64,000 nucleotides of DNA from assembly GCF_012911565.1 (NCBI RefSeq), contig NZ_JAAMPU010000105.1, forward strand, positions 1 to 64,000, written 5' to 3'. Shown here one piece after another: positions 8,151 through 16,730 of this stretch. The notes under the pieces were generated by a model that was given only the letters and a program-made list of their open reading frames with translations, ran no database searches and was not told where the DNA came from. The stretch comes from Flavobacterium silvaticum. GTDB lineage: Bacteria; Bacteroidota; Bacteroidia; Flavobacteriales; Flavobacteriaceae. The stretch's first letter is position 1, and each line of letters opens with the position of its first letter. A program made the translations under genes and the position numbers.

Positions 8151-9481
8151 TTTCCACGACCAGGCGGCTTTTCAAACCTGTAGATATCGCGCCACTGGTT
8201 GTCTTTCGTATATTATTTGGCTTTTTACTGTTCGCCGAAACTTTCGGTGCAATCCTTACCGGTTGGGTTCAACGCAATTTGGTAAAGCCTTCGTTTACCT
8301 TTTCACATATCGGTTTTGAATGGCTGCAACCGTTTCCGGGGATGGGCATGTATTTCTATTTTGGGCTGATGGCCGTTTTGGGAATTTGCATCATGGTTGG
8401 TTTCAGGTATCGGTTCTCATTGGGATTGTTCACACTATTATGGGCCGGCGCTTACCTGATGCAAAAGGAATCGTACAACAATCATTATTATTTGCTGTTG
8501 CTAGTTTGCCTCATCATGCTGCTGTTGCCTGCAAACGGTTATGCTTCTGTCGATACGCGAAGAAATCCCCATATAAAGCGATTGTCGATGCCATACTGGT
8601 GTTCGCTGCTCATGATTGTCCAAATCAGCATTGTTTATTTTTTTGCGACGGTTTCCAAATTTTATCCGGGATGGATCAACGGCGATTTTATCCGGATCGT
8701 GCTTTCGGGAAAGACACATTACCCAATCGTGGGTCAATTCTTTGACAAGCACTGGTTCCATCTTTTTATTTCATGGACCGGGATTTTTTTTGACGGATCT
8801 ATTGTCTTGCTGCTTCTTTTTAGAAGGACACGAACCATTGCACTGATTCTGTCGCTCATTTTCCACCTGTTCAATTCGATGGTGCTGCAAATTGGGATCT
8901 TTCCGTTTTTCGCCCTAAGTTTTGTATTGTTCTTTTATCCGTCAGATGTTATCCGGAAACGATTCTTCCCTAAAAAACTTCCGATTATTTCAGACACACC
9001 TGATTACTTTGGAAAGGATTTGCTAAAATGGATCGTGCTTCCGTATGTGTTGATTCAGCTTTTGCTCCCGATTCGGCATTGGTTCATCAAAGGCGATGTG
9101 TTGTGGACAGAAGAAGGCCACAGGCTCAGTTGGCGCATGATGCTTCGACAACGGAATGGGTTTGCACAATTTGAAGTCGTTGATGTGAAAACCGGCCAGA
9201 CACATATCTATCCGCTGTCAAAACTCGACCAGAAACAAGTAGATTTTGCGACTTCCAAACCCGACGGAATCTGGCAGATGTGCCAACGCATCAAATCGGA
9301 ATACAACCAAAAAGGAAAAGACGTAAAGATTTTTGTGAAGGCAAGGGTTTCTATAAATTCTGGGCCCTATCTGGAATTCATCGACCCAAAAATTGACATG
9401 GCACAAGCTTCATGGAATTATTTTGGCCACGCAGACTGGATTTTACTTTATGATGATCAGGGAAAACGCATAAGCCGATAG
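8147..9481 (+). CDS. HTTM / vitamin K-dependent gamma-carboxylase-like membrane protein
   Basis: A 444-residue integral membrane protein resembling the HTTM (horizontally transferred transmembrane) domain of vitamin K-dependent gamma-carboxylases. The first ~310 residues contain several hydrophobic helices (for example YFYFGLMAVLGICIMVGF, YYLLLLVCLIMLLLP and GSIVLLLLFRR) with the family's FRILFGFLLFAE start and YFFATVSKFYPGWINGD. The C-terminal ~130 residues are soluble, with GHRLSWRMMLRQR and repeated Lys/Asp-rich strands. The bacterial substrate is unknown, and glutamate carboxylation should not be assumed. The start codon overlaps the ribF stop, an arrangement that ties production of this protein to flavin cofactor synthesis. 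Confidence 0.85.
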   Translation: MISTTRRLFKPVDIAPLVVFRILFGFLLFAETFGAILTGWVQRNLVKPSFTFSHIGFEWLQPFPGMGMYFYFGLMAVLGICIMVGFRYRFSLGLFTLLWAGAYLMQKESYNNHYYLLLLVCLIMLLLPANGYASVDTRRNPHIKRLSMPYWCSLLMIVQISIVYFFATVSKFYPGWINGDFIRIVLSGKTHYPIVGQFFDKHWFHLFISWTGIFFDGSIVLLLLFRRTRTIALILSLIFHLFNSMVLQIGIFPFFALSFVLFFYPSDVIRKRFFPKKLPIISDTPDYFGKDLLKWIVLPYVLIQLLLPIRHWFIKGDVLWTEEGHRLSWRMMLRQRNGFAQFEVVDVKTGQTHIYPLSKLDQKQVDFATSKPDGIWQMCQRIKSEYNQKGKDVKIFVKARVSINSGPYLEFIDPKIDMAQASWNYFGHADWILLYDDQGKRISR

Positions 9482-9611
9482 ATAACGCTTGTTATTAAAG
9501 TTATATTAAAACAATACATTCACTCAGATAACCGTAATTTTTTAGTAAATTTATAGTAGAACACCTATTGTCTAACACTTTTCCTGCGTTGGAAAGACAA
9601 AAACTACTGTC

Positions 9612-10064
9612 ATGAAATTTACACGAGAACTAACGAACGGAATCATAATTTTCCTCGGAATCGGGGTTTATTTTATCATACTTGAATTACTTGGGCTGTC
9701 AGATGAATTCCTGCTTCGGATTTTCAACGTGGCCTTTGTGATTTACGGTGTAAACCGAACCATCAAAGCGAATCAGGCAGACGGCATCCGCGGATACAAT
9801 ACAAACTTGTTGTCTGCCATAATCACGTCAATGATTGGCGCTTTCCTCAGTATCGGTACGCTTTTGGCCTACATCAAATTCAAAGGAGGCGAATCTTATT
9901 TGAAAAACCTTGCGGATAATTTCATCTTCGGTGGTGGACATTTGACCATCCAACAATATTGTATAGGACTTTTGTTCGAAGCAACTGCCGCTTCGCTGAT
10001 TGTTTCATTCTGCCTGATGCAGTATTGGAAAGATAAGGTTGAAGTAATTAATCGGGTTGACTAA
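9612..10064 (+). CDS. DUF4199-type small membrane protein
   Basis: A 150-residue inner-membrane protein with four predicted helices: around IIIFLGIGVYFIILELLGL, LLSAIITSMIGAFLSIGTL, and two more including the stretch before FCLMQYW. The pattern and length fit the DUF4199 family, which is common in Bacteroidota and has no known function. The family assignment is from memory of its general pattern and is less certain than the topology. It has its own upstream A+T-rich region and a downstream terminator, so it is monocistronic. Confidence 0.7.
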   Translation: MKFTRELTNGIIIFLGIGVYFIILELLGLSDEFLLRIFNVAFVIYGVNRTIKANQADGIRGYNTNLLSAIITSMIGAFLSIGTLLAYIKFKGGESYLKNLADNFIFGGGHLTIQQYCIGLLFEATAASLIVSFCLMQYWKDKVEVINRVD

Positions 10065-10087
10065 AATCCAGTAAACCAGCTCTATTT

Positions 10088-10114
10088 CCGCAGCAAAAAC
10101 TGCGGGTTTTTTTT
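10088..10114 (+). terminator. Rho-independent terminator
   Basis: CCGCAG / CTGCGG stem with a CAAAAA loop, followed by G and eight T. It separates the DUF4199 gene from bioB. Confidence 0.85.
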
Positions 10115-10163
10115 GTCGGTAACTTTGGCGTAATGTAGCACCCGAACTTCGGCAGGAAATCTT

Positions 10164-10171
10164 TATTTTTG
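10164..10171 (+). promoter_or_regulatory. -7 box (TATTTTTG) of bioB
   Basis: It matches TAnnTTTG and ends 18 bases before the ATG at 10190. A second match (TAACTTTG) lies at 10120-10127, next to the terminator, and could be an alternative promoter. The -33 TTG is not clear for either. Confidence 0.45.
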
Positions 10172-10189
10172 ACAGGTAAAATGCAATCC

Positions 10190-11278
10190 ATGAATAACCT
10201 CAGACACGACTGGACCCAACAGGAAATAATTGACCTCTACAATAAACCTTTGATGGATCTTCTTTTTGAAGCGGCATCGGTACATAGAAAATCACACGAC
10301 CCGAATGTAGTCCAGGTTTCAACGCTACTCTCCATAAAAACCGGCGGCTGTCCTGAAGATTGCGGGTATTGCCCACAGGCCGCCAGATATCACACCAACA
10401 TAGAAGGAAACGATTTAATGAGCGTTTCACAAGTTAAAGCCCAGGCGTTACGTGCCAAATCAAGCGGTTCATCGCGGGTTTGCATGGGTGCTGCGTGGCG
10501 GAATGTGAAAGACGGACCTGAATTTGACCAGGTACTCGAAATGGTGCGGACAATCAACAAACTCGATATGGAAGTGTGTTGTACGTTAGGCATGATCACC
10601 GAAAACCAGGCGATGCGTCTGGCCGAAGCCGGATTGTATGCCTATAACCACAACCTCGATACATCTGAAGACTATTACAAAGAAGTAATTTCTACCCGCG
10701 GATTCGAAGATCGTTTGCAGACGATAGAAAACGTGCGTAAGACCAATGTCACGGTTTGCAGTGGAGGAATCATTGGAATGGGAGAGAGCATAGCAGACCG
10801 CGCCGGAATGCTGGTTGCCTTGAGCCGCTTGAATCCTCAGCCCGAATCTGTGCCAATCAATGCTTTGGTTGCCGTAGAAGGAACTCCGATGGAAGATGAA
10901 AAGCCTGTTGAAATCTGGGAAATGATCCGGATGGTTGCCACAACACGAATCGTGATGCCGGAAACACAGGTACGCCTTTCTGCCGGACGAAACGGAATGA
11001 GCCGCGAAGGCCAGGCCATGTGTTTCTTTGCGGGTGCCAACTCAATTTTTGCAGGAGACAAATTACTTACCACGCCAAACCCTGATGTGAATGAAGACAT
11101 GAAGATGTTTGCCGCTTTGGGTCTGGAGCCTCAAAAACCGTTCACTAAGATGGTTCAGCCGCAAACGGTAGAAGCTGAAGATTCTGCTTTTGCATCATTG
11201 GGCGAAAAACCAAAATGGTCGCGTCCGGGACATAACATAGAACGTAACCTGAATGCTTCCGGAAAGAAAGCAGTTTAA
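10190..11278 (+). CDS. bioB: Biotin synthase
   Basis: BioB is a radical-SAM enzyme that inserts sulfur into dethiobiotin, the last step of biotin synthesis. The radical-SAM cluster motif is present as CPEDCGYC. The substrate-binding region YNHNLDTSEDYY and the segment GGIIGMGES follow the family order, as does the C-terminal SAGRNGMSREGQAMCFFAG. At 362 residues it is normal length. I chose the ATG at 10190 (MNNLRHDWT) because it matches the usual N-terminus; the ATG at 10181 and the TTG at 10169 are in frame, but the TTG lies inside the presumed -7 box. The other biotin genes (bioF, bioD, bioA) lie ~36 kb further on, so bioB is separated from its pathway partners. A terminator follows. Confidence 0.97.
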   Translation: MNNLRHDWTQQEIIDLYNKPLMDLLFEAASVHRKSHDPNVVQVSTLLSIKTGGCPEDCGYCPQAARYHTNIEGNDLMSVSQVKAQALRAKSSGSSRVCMGAAWRNVKDGPEFDQVLEMVRTINKLDMEVCCTLGMITENQAMRLAEAGLYAYNHNLDTSEDYYKEVISTRGFEDRLQTIENVRKTNVTVCSGGIIGMGESIADRAGMLVALSRLNPQPESVPINALVAVEGTPMEDEKPVEIWEMIRMVATTRIVMPETQVRLSAGRNGMSREGQAMCFFAGANSIFAGDKLLTTPNPDVNEDMKMFAALGLEPQKPFTKMVQPQTVEAEDSAFASLGEKPKWSRPGHNIERNLNASGKKAV

Positions 11279-11302
11279 AGAAAAAAACATATTTATGTTT
11301 GG

Positions 11303-11331
11303 GGCCATATTTTTGCGAATATGGCCTTTTT
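11303..11331 (+). terminator. bioB terminator
   Basis: GGCCATAT / ATATGGCC with an 8-base loop and a T5 run. Confidence 0.88.
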
Positions 11332-11439
11332 CATTTGTGAAAATTTTAGCAAAACATAGAATTTACAATTTCCCAACACTTCCTAAATTTATATAGGAAT
11401 CTGATAAAAAGGTTCTGAAAAGCTCAAAACAACACACAT

Positions 11440-12315
11440 ATGCCATTAGACCTGACCGAAATTGAACGCGTAGCGATCCTATCCAAAAAAGACTTCTTAG
11501 AACGTTACGTAAAACCACAAAAGCCAGTAGTTATTGAAAAATTGACCAGTGATTGGCCCGCTTATAAAAAGTGGAATTTTGAATATATAAAGAATGTGGC
11601 CGGAAATCAGACTGTTCCTTTGTACGATGACAGACCCGTTTCCCACAGGGATAAATTCAATGCAGCACACGCTGAAATGAAAATGTCAGATTATGTCGAC
11701 CTGCTACAGAAACAACCTACCAATTATCGCATTTTTTTATATAATCTGGTGAAAGAAGTCCCTCTTTTAAAACGGGATTTCAAATGGCCTAAAATTGGTT
11801 TAAGATTGATCCATCAGTTGCCATTATTGTTCTTCGGAGGAAAAGGATCGCGTGTTTTCATACACTTCGATATTGATTATTCCAACATTCTTCACTTCCA
11901 TTTCCAGGGTGAAAAACGCTGTATTCTCTTCGCGCCAGACCAGACACCTTATCTATACAAAGTTCCCCACGCTCTTATTTCGAGAGAAGATATCGATTTT
12001 GATGATCCGGATTTCCAGAAATTTCCTGCCTTGAAGAAAGCAAAAGGACTGGTCACAAACCTTAAGCACGGTGAAATGCTATATATGCCTGAAGGATATT
12101 GGCATTATATGAAATATGTCACGCCGGGATTTTCAATGAGTCTACGGGCATTACCCATACATCCGGCGAATTTGGTTCGTGCAGTATATAATATTTTTAT
12201 CATGCGTCACTTCGACAATTTAATGCGCCGATGGAAAGGTCAATCCTGGATCGATTACAAAAACGATCTCGCGTTGAAACGAACACACAGGACACTCGGA
12301 ATACAAACTGCATAA
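11440..12315 (+). CDS. Cupin-like / JmjC-type oxygenase
   Basis: A 291-residue protein of the cupin_8/JmjC group of Fe(II)- and 2-oxoglutarate-dependent oxygenases. Residues ~20-60 give the typical start (FLERYVKPQKPVVIEKLTSD). The metal-binding HxD is FIHFDIDYSNILHF (His142, Asp144), and the distal His is in MPEGYWHYMKY (His222). A lysine in FQGEKRCILF is placed to bind 2-oxoglutarate. The facial triad is complete, so it is likely active, but the substrate (protein side chain or small molecule) cannot be read from the sequence. The C-terminal ~50 residues are basic and may form a separate helical element. It is monocistronic, between its own leader region and a terminator. Confidence 0.85.
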   Translation: MPLDLTEIERVAILSKKDFLERYVKPQKPVVIEKLTSDWPAYKKWNFEYIKNVAGNQTVPLYDDRPVSHRDKFNAAHAEMKMSDYVDLLQKQPTNYRIFLYNLVKEVPLLKRDFKWPKIGLRLIHQLPLLFFGGKGSRVFIHFDIDYSNILHFHFQGEKRCILFAPDQTPYLYKVPHALISREDIDFDDPDFQKFPALKKAKGLVTNLKHGEMLYMPEGYWHYMKYVTPGFSMSLRALPIHPANLVRAVYNIFIMRHFDNLMRRWKGQSWIDYKNDLALKRTHRTLGIQTA

Positions 12316-12317
12316 AA

Positions 12318-12356
12318 CAAGAAATCCCAGCCTTGTGCCGGGATTTCTTGTTTTTT
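12318..12356 (+). terminator. Terminator between converging genes
   Basis: CAAGAAATCCC pairs with GGGATTTCTTG around an 11-base loop, followed by T6. It serves the oxygenase gene. The left flank is weaker in T on the minus strand, though it may also stop the giant gene that ends at 12365. Confidence 0.88.
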
Positions 12357-12364
12357 AATTTCGT

Positions 12365-15300
12365 TTAAAACAGAATCTTTTTGGTGACTTTGGTTCCATC
12401 AGCGAGTTCAATATTTACCATCAATGCTTGCTGTTGTGCCGCCAATGTGTCAATGCTGTAATCCGTGGTATTCAATCCGGACTTCTGGAAAAGCTGGCGC
12501 CCGGTGATATCGTAAATCGTTACCGATGCAATTTCTTGGGAATTCCGGATAGATATGACCTGGTCTTTTACCGCAATCTGCAATCCGGATTGATCGAATT
12601 CCGGTTGACCCAATGCTTGTGTTGTGTATACGATTTCAAAACGGTTGTCGAATGTTCCGACCTCTGTGGTGAAACTGTAGGGTGAAGCTTTGATATCGTG
12701 TTCAATCTGAAGTAAATTATCTTTCAGATATACATCCTGGTTTTCAAAAAGGCCGTCCATTCCTTCGATTGAAATCGAATACTGTCCGGAAATCGAAGCC
12801 TGATAACCCAACAGGAATTTATCTTGTGTACTAAACGGAAGCCCGTGACCTTCAATTACCATTTTTTCGGCATTGAGCAACGAGTAAAAACTAAGGCTTG
12901 TATTGACGGAATATATTGCTCCATCATAATCGCGGTCAACGTCATTCGTAGCTCCATCGGCATAACCCAAAAGAACCTGTCTGAATAATCCGTCGGCACC
13001 TGCCAAATCAAGCCATAATCTGTGCTTTGCAGCGACGACAATATCATCCCCAACACTCGAAGCTGTTATCGCTGCGTGTCGGTAGAACTGCAAATTAGAA
13101 GTGGTTTGACGCATGCTATTGTTGAATGTGACAGTCCCTGGTGTATTTGCTACCACAAAAAATCCCTGGCCGGAAGCTATATCACCAGAAGGAATTGTGT
13201 TGTTGACCCCAATATTTGCTGCAGATGCTGTTCCCGAACCTCCAAGTAAATTATAAGATGCATAATCTGAATTCGTGTAAGCATTGTTTGTCATCGCCGT
13301 ATTGTGCGTCCAGAAATAAAGTGTGCCTCCAATGATATTATTACTGGTCAATTGGAGGAATTTATCTGCATCTATGGAGCTGGCATATGGATTCCCAAGC
13401 AAGTTCCACGTCCCGATTGTATTGACTACCGGCTGAGTTATAAAACCATTGTTCGCAGGGCCTGAAAATTGAGCCATATAGACTTGTGGCGTGACGATAT
13501 CAAAAGTCTGTGGCGCCCGTACAATATATCCTTTACCTGGTACCATTACCGTGGTTACAGGTGGAACACCCTGCCAGGTATTGGCGGCTGTATTGAATTG
13601 GTAGAATTTATCTGAAAGGGTCAGCGGAGAAAGGTTAAACAGAGTCTGGTTGGCTACCGGAGATGACCAGTAGGTGTAGTCATATCTGCGTACCGGAGTT
13701 GTATTCCGCTTGACAACGATATTTCCGGAGTTTGTAGCGTAGTCGTTTTTCTGGACCAAGCTTCCTCCGTTCTCAATTACAATTGATCCGGCATTATCCA
13801 AGTCGCTTTCCACGCTGATGAATTGGCCTGAATTGATTGTAAGTGTGCTTCCTGCATTGACCTGGATTTTACAAGCCTGAACATTACCGTTGGCCGCAGT
13901 GCTGTAATTACCCGCAATAATGGCTTTCACACTTGTAGTTGGCGTACCATTGCTCCAACTTGAAGTCCATGTGGTTGTGACTTCTTTTCGCCCAAAAAGG
14001 GAAACATCATCAATAGCCCATATCTCGGCGGCATTATTGTTTAAAATAGAAATCCGTACCTGAAGTGCTGTAGATTTAGGCAATGATGACAGCCTGATTG
14101 TACTGTTCCCGTCCACGGTCACATAACCTACAGATGGTGTACTCACAGATGAAACGAGGTTATCTCCGTCATACGTTCTGGAAAGAGTTCCGGTTCCCGA
14201 TGTAAAGCTCCATTTTGAATTGGTATTACCGACCAGTTCCACTTCGTCCGACCAGTTGGTTCCTCCGTTGGAACTTACTGATATAAGAATCCTGTCAGTT
14301 GAATCTGAGCCTTCTGCCGTTGTGGTGGAAAGCGATGCCACGCGGACGCTGAGTTCAACATCACTATATGCAGAAGTATTGATTGAACCAAACGTAGTTG
14401 TAGAAGTAGCATTATTCACCTGCAGACTCCGCGCTCCCACATATCTGGCAGAGGCGCCTGAATCTCCACTCGCCCCAAAAGCAGTTCCTCCTGCCACTGT
14501 TGAACCAGAAGTAGTGTATGCCCACGTAGGCGTTGCCGGAGCGGTTTCAAAATCCTGTATCGCGATGGTTTCGACCGGCAAATAAGAACATGGTGTATAG
14601 TCTATACCATAACCGCGAACGGCAAAAGTATATGGGTTTTCATTAAAATCATTATTGGTGAAATTAATTACTGCATCTCTGACACCAGTAGCCGAAGGGT
14701 CGAACCGCACCGTAAAAGTAGTCGTCCCATTTATGGCAACAGATGCCGCAGGCGGGGTCAGAATGACAAAATCTGCAGCATTAGGTCCTGTAATAGTTGG
14801 TGTGCCGACAGTAAGAGCTACATTGCCAGTGTTTTTAATGGTATAGGTTCGAGTGAGTGTTGCCCCAGTTATATTCAGATAATCAAAAAAGGTATGGTTG
14901 ACGAGTGTTGGAAGTGTACTTCCACTAACAATGGGTTGATTATTCCCAAAAACATCGGCCTCCGGACTGACCCCTGTACCCTGAATTAAAAACGTATACG
15001 GGTTTTCCGGCAAGGATGTAAACGGGTCATTGACGGTGTCATTGTTTAAGATAGTGACGATTGCCGTTCGTATCCCGACAGCAGTCGGTGTAAACGTAAT
15101 GTAAAAATTAGTACCGAATCCGGCATTGATGGATGTTGCGGTAGGCTGTGTCGTCACTACAAAATCACCAGGATTTGCTCCACTGATACTTACAATCGGA
15201 ACACCTGTCAATTGTAATAATGCTCCAACATTTCCGGTGTTCTGTATTCTGTAATCTTTAACTACACTTGAGCCCACTACGGTTCCTGCAACCGGCCATA

Positions 15301-16564
15301 ACGTATTGTTAAACGTAGAAGGAATCATGTTCCCACTTGAGATATTACTTGTTCCGCCAGTAAGTCCTTTGACATTTATATCAGGCTTGGGAACGAATCC
15401 ATAACCACGAATGTCAAACCAATACGGATTCTCATTACTGTCTGTATTGTAGATATTTACCCTGGCAGTATGCAGTCCTTCTATACTCGGATCGAATATT
15501 ATCGTCAACTCTCTTGTGGATATTACAGAACCGGAAACGGCAGCAATACTTCCGACAGGATTTGAGCCTCCACCTGTATAAACGGTGAAATTCGCAGCAT
15601 TTGTTCCCGTAATCACGACACTCGATACATTCAAAACCGCCCCTCCTAAGTTTTGGATCTTAAATGTGGTAGAAAGCGTGGCCGCATTTGTAGAGATTGG
15701 AGAGCCGATTGGGGCAAAGTCTGTAGATTCGGCTACAGAGGGAGTCGTATCGCCACTTAATACAGTGACTCCTCCAACATTCTGAACGTTGATTTCCGGA
15801 GCTGGGGCACCATATGATCCGGTAATGACAATATCGTCCAGACCAAATTCATCCCTGTCACCTGTTCCGGCAACATCTTCTATACTCCATCTCAAATAAT
15901 AAAATGCCCCGGGAGCAATGTTAAGGCCGGTAATGATTATAGATTTAGTTGGTGTTACACCAACCTGGCCCCATTGAAATGCATCGGCGACATCTGGAGA
16001 AACAAAATCCAGCGAAGGTTCATCCTGATAGGTGACATCATCCAGTGAATGTGAAAAATTAAAGCTTGAAGACCTTCCTTCGTCATTCCTCATGTAAATA
16101 TTATAAGAAACTTCAAGTTGGGTCAAATTGGATGTCCCGTTATTCTTTACCCGTAACACCAAACTTCCGGGATTAAAATCACCAGCAGGCCCGGATTGGA
16201 TCATAAGTACAGGATTTGCTACGGAACCAGGAGAATCCGTATAGGCATAAAGACCCGGAGTAAGAACAGGGCTTATAACCGAACCGCGTCCAAAATCATC
16301 AACAGTTTGCGTGCCTCCGAAAGCCAGTGTTCCGAAATCGAATCCGCGTACACTCCAGGCATTTGAATTAAGCCTGCCGGAAATAGTCGGTGCCGGAGAA
16401 AAACCATTACCTGCAAATGCGGAACCAGGGGATGTGCCTACGGTTGCTGGTGTTGTGGCGGAAAAATCAATCGTAACCGGTGTGCTGTTAGACAACATTA
16501 CCTGAGCGAATGTTTTCTGGAATAGACAGCCTAACAGTATAAAAAAGAGTAATTTTAATCTCAT
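12365..16564 (-). CDS. Giant secreted choice-of-anchor protein with T9SS type C signal (giant A)
   Basis: A 1399-residue exported surface protein. Signal peptide: MRLKLLFFILLGCLFQKTFA. An N-terminal beta-sandwich follows, then three to four copies of an ASH/Hydin-like Ig module, the choice-of-anchor D type (PEINVQNVGG, NLGGAVLNVSSVVITGTNAA, NENPYWFDIRGYG and its repeats). A galactose-binding-like region around CSYLPVETIAIQDFE precedes the tail. Residues ~864-1399 form a module shared with the proteins at 16731 and 56156: RRYDYTYWSSPVANQ, NLLGNPYASSIDADKF, GTLYFWTHNTA, ASGQGFFV, FNNSMR and DRDYDGAIYS. It ends in a type C (ChiA-like) sorting signal (VTIYDITGRQLFQK ... VTKKILF). No catalytic motif is visible. 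It lies directly downstream of giant B on the same strand, 166 bases apart. Confidence 0.9.
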   Translation of the reverse strand: MRLKLLFFILLGCLFQKTFAQVMLSNSTPVTIDFSATTPATVGTSPGSAFAGNGFSPAPTISGRLNSNAWSVRGFDFGTLAFGGTQTVDDFGRGSVISPVLTPGLYAYTDSPGSVANPVLMIQSGPAGDFNPGSLVLRVKNNGTSNLTQLEVSYNIYMRNDEGRSSSFNFSHSLDDVTYQDEPSLDFVSPDVADAFQWGQVGVTPTKSIIITGLNIAPGAFYYLRWSIEDVAGTGDRDEFGLDDIVITGSYGAPAPEINVQNVGGVTVLSGDTTPSVAESTDFAPIGSPISTNAATLSTTFKIQNLGGAVLNVSSVVITGTNAANFTVYTGGGSNPVGSIAAVSGSVISTRELTIIFDPSIEGLHTARVNIYNTDSNENPYWFDIRGYGFVPKPDINVKGLTGGTSNISSGNMIPSTFNNTLWPVAGTVVGSSVVKDYRIQNTGNVGALLQLTGVPIVSISGANPGDFVVTTQPTATSINAGFGTNFYITFTPTAVGIRTAIVTILNNDTVNDPFTSLPENPYTFLIQGTGVSPEADVFGNNQPIVSGSTLPTLVNHTFFDYLNITGATLTRTYTIKNTGNVALTVGTPTITGPNAADFVILTPPAASVAINGTTTFTVRFDPSATGVRDAVINFTNNDFNENPYTFAVRGYGIDYTPCSYLPVETIAIQDFETAPATPTWAYTTSGSTVAGGTAFGASGDSGASARYVGARSLQVNNATSTTTFGSINTSAYSDVELSVRVASLSTTTAEGSDSTDRILISVSSNGGTNWSDEVELVGNTNSKWSFTSGTGTLSRTYDGDNLVSSVSTPSVGYVTVDGNSTIRLSSLPKSTALQVRISILNNNAAEIWAIDDVSLFGRKEVTTTWTSSWSNGTPTTSVKAIIAGNYSTAANGNVQACKIQVNAGSTLTINSGQFISVESDLDNAGSIVIENGGSLVQKNDYATNSGNIVVKRNTTPVRRYDYTYWSSPVANQTLFNLSPLTLSDKFYQFNTAANTWQGVPPVTTVMVPGKGYIVRAPQTFDIVTPQVYMAQFSGPANNGFITQPVVNTIGTWNLLGNPYASSIDADKFLQLTSNNIIGGTLYFWTHNTAMTNNAYTNSDYASYNLLGGSGTASAANIGVNNTIPSGDIASGQGFFVVANTPGTVTFNNSMRQTTSNLQFYRHAAITASSVGDDIVVAAKHRLWLDLAGADGLFRQVLLGYADGATNDVDRDYDGAIYSVNTSLSFYSLLNAEKMVIEGHGLPFSTQDKFLLGYQASISGQYSISIEGMDGLFENQDVYLKDNLLQIEHDIKASPYSFTTEVGTFDNRFEIVYTTQALGQPEFDQSGLQIAVKDQVISIRNSQEIASVTIYDITGRQLFQKSGLNTTDYSIDTLAAQQQALMVNIELADGTKVTKKILF

Positions 16565-16606
16565 AGGGAAAGTAGGTTTATCTCAGACGTGGTAAATCTG
16601 AATTTC

Positions 16607-16614
16607 CAAACATA
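16607..16614 (-). promoter_or_regulatory. Possible -7 box (TATGTTTG) of giant A
   Basis: It matches TAnnTTTG on the minus strand and lies ~43 bases before the start codon. Several CGATTAA-like boxes stand upstream (16641-16704). No clear -33 TTG is visible. Confidence 0.35.
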
Positions 16615-16730
16615 CAAATAAAAGATTTACAGTGTTTTAGCCGATGTTTAAAATTCGATTAAATGTTGATAATTTCGGTTAAATAATCCTACAAATCCGA
16701 TTAACTTCATCAATCTCAAATACTTCAGGC

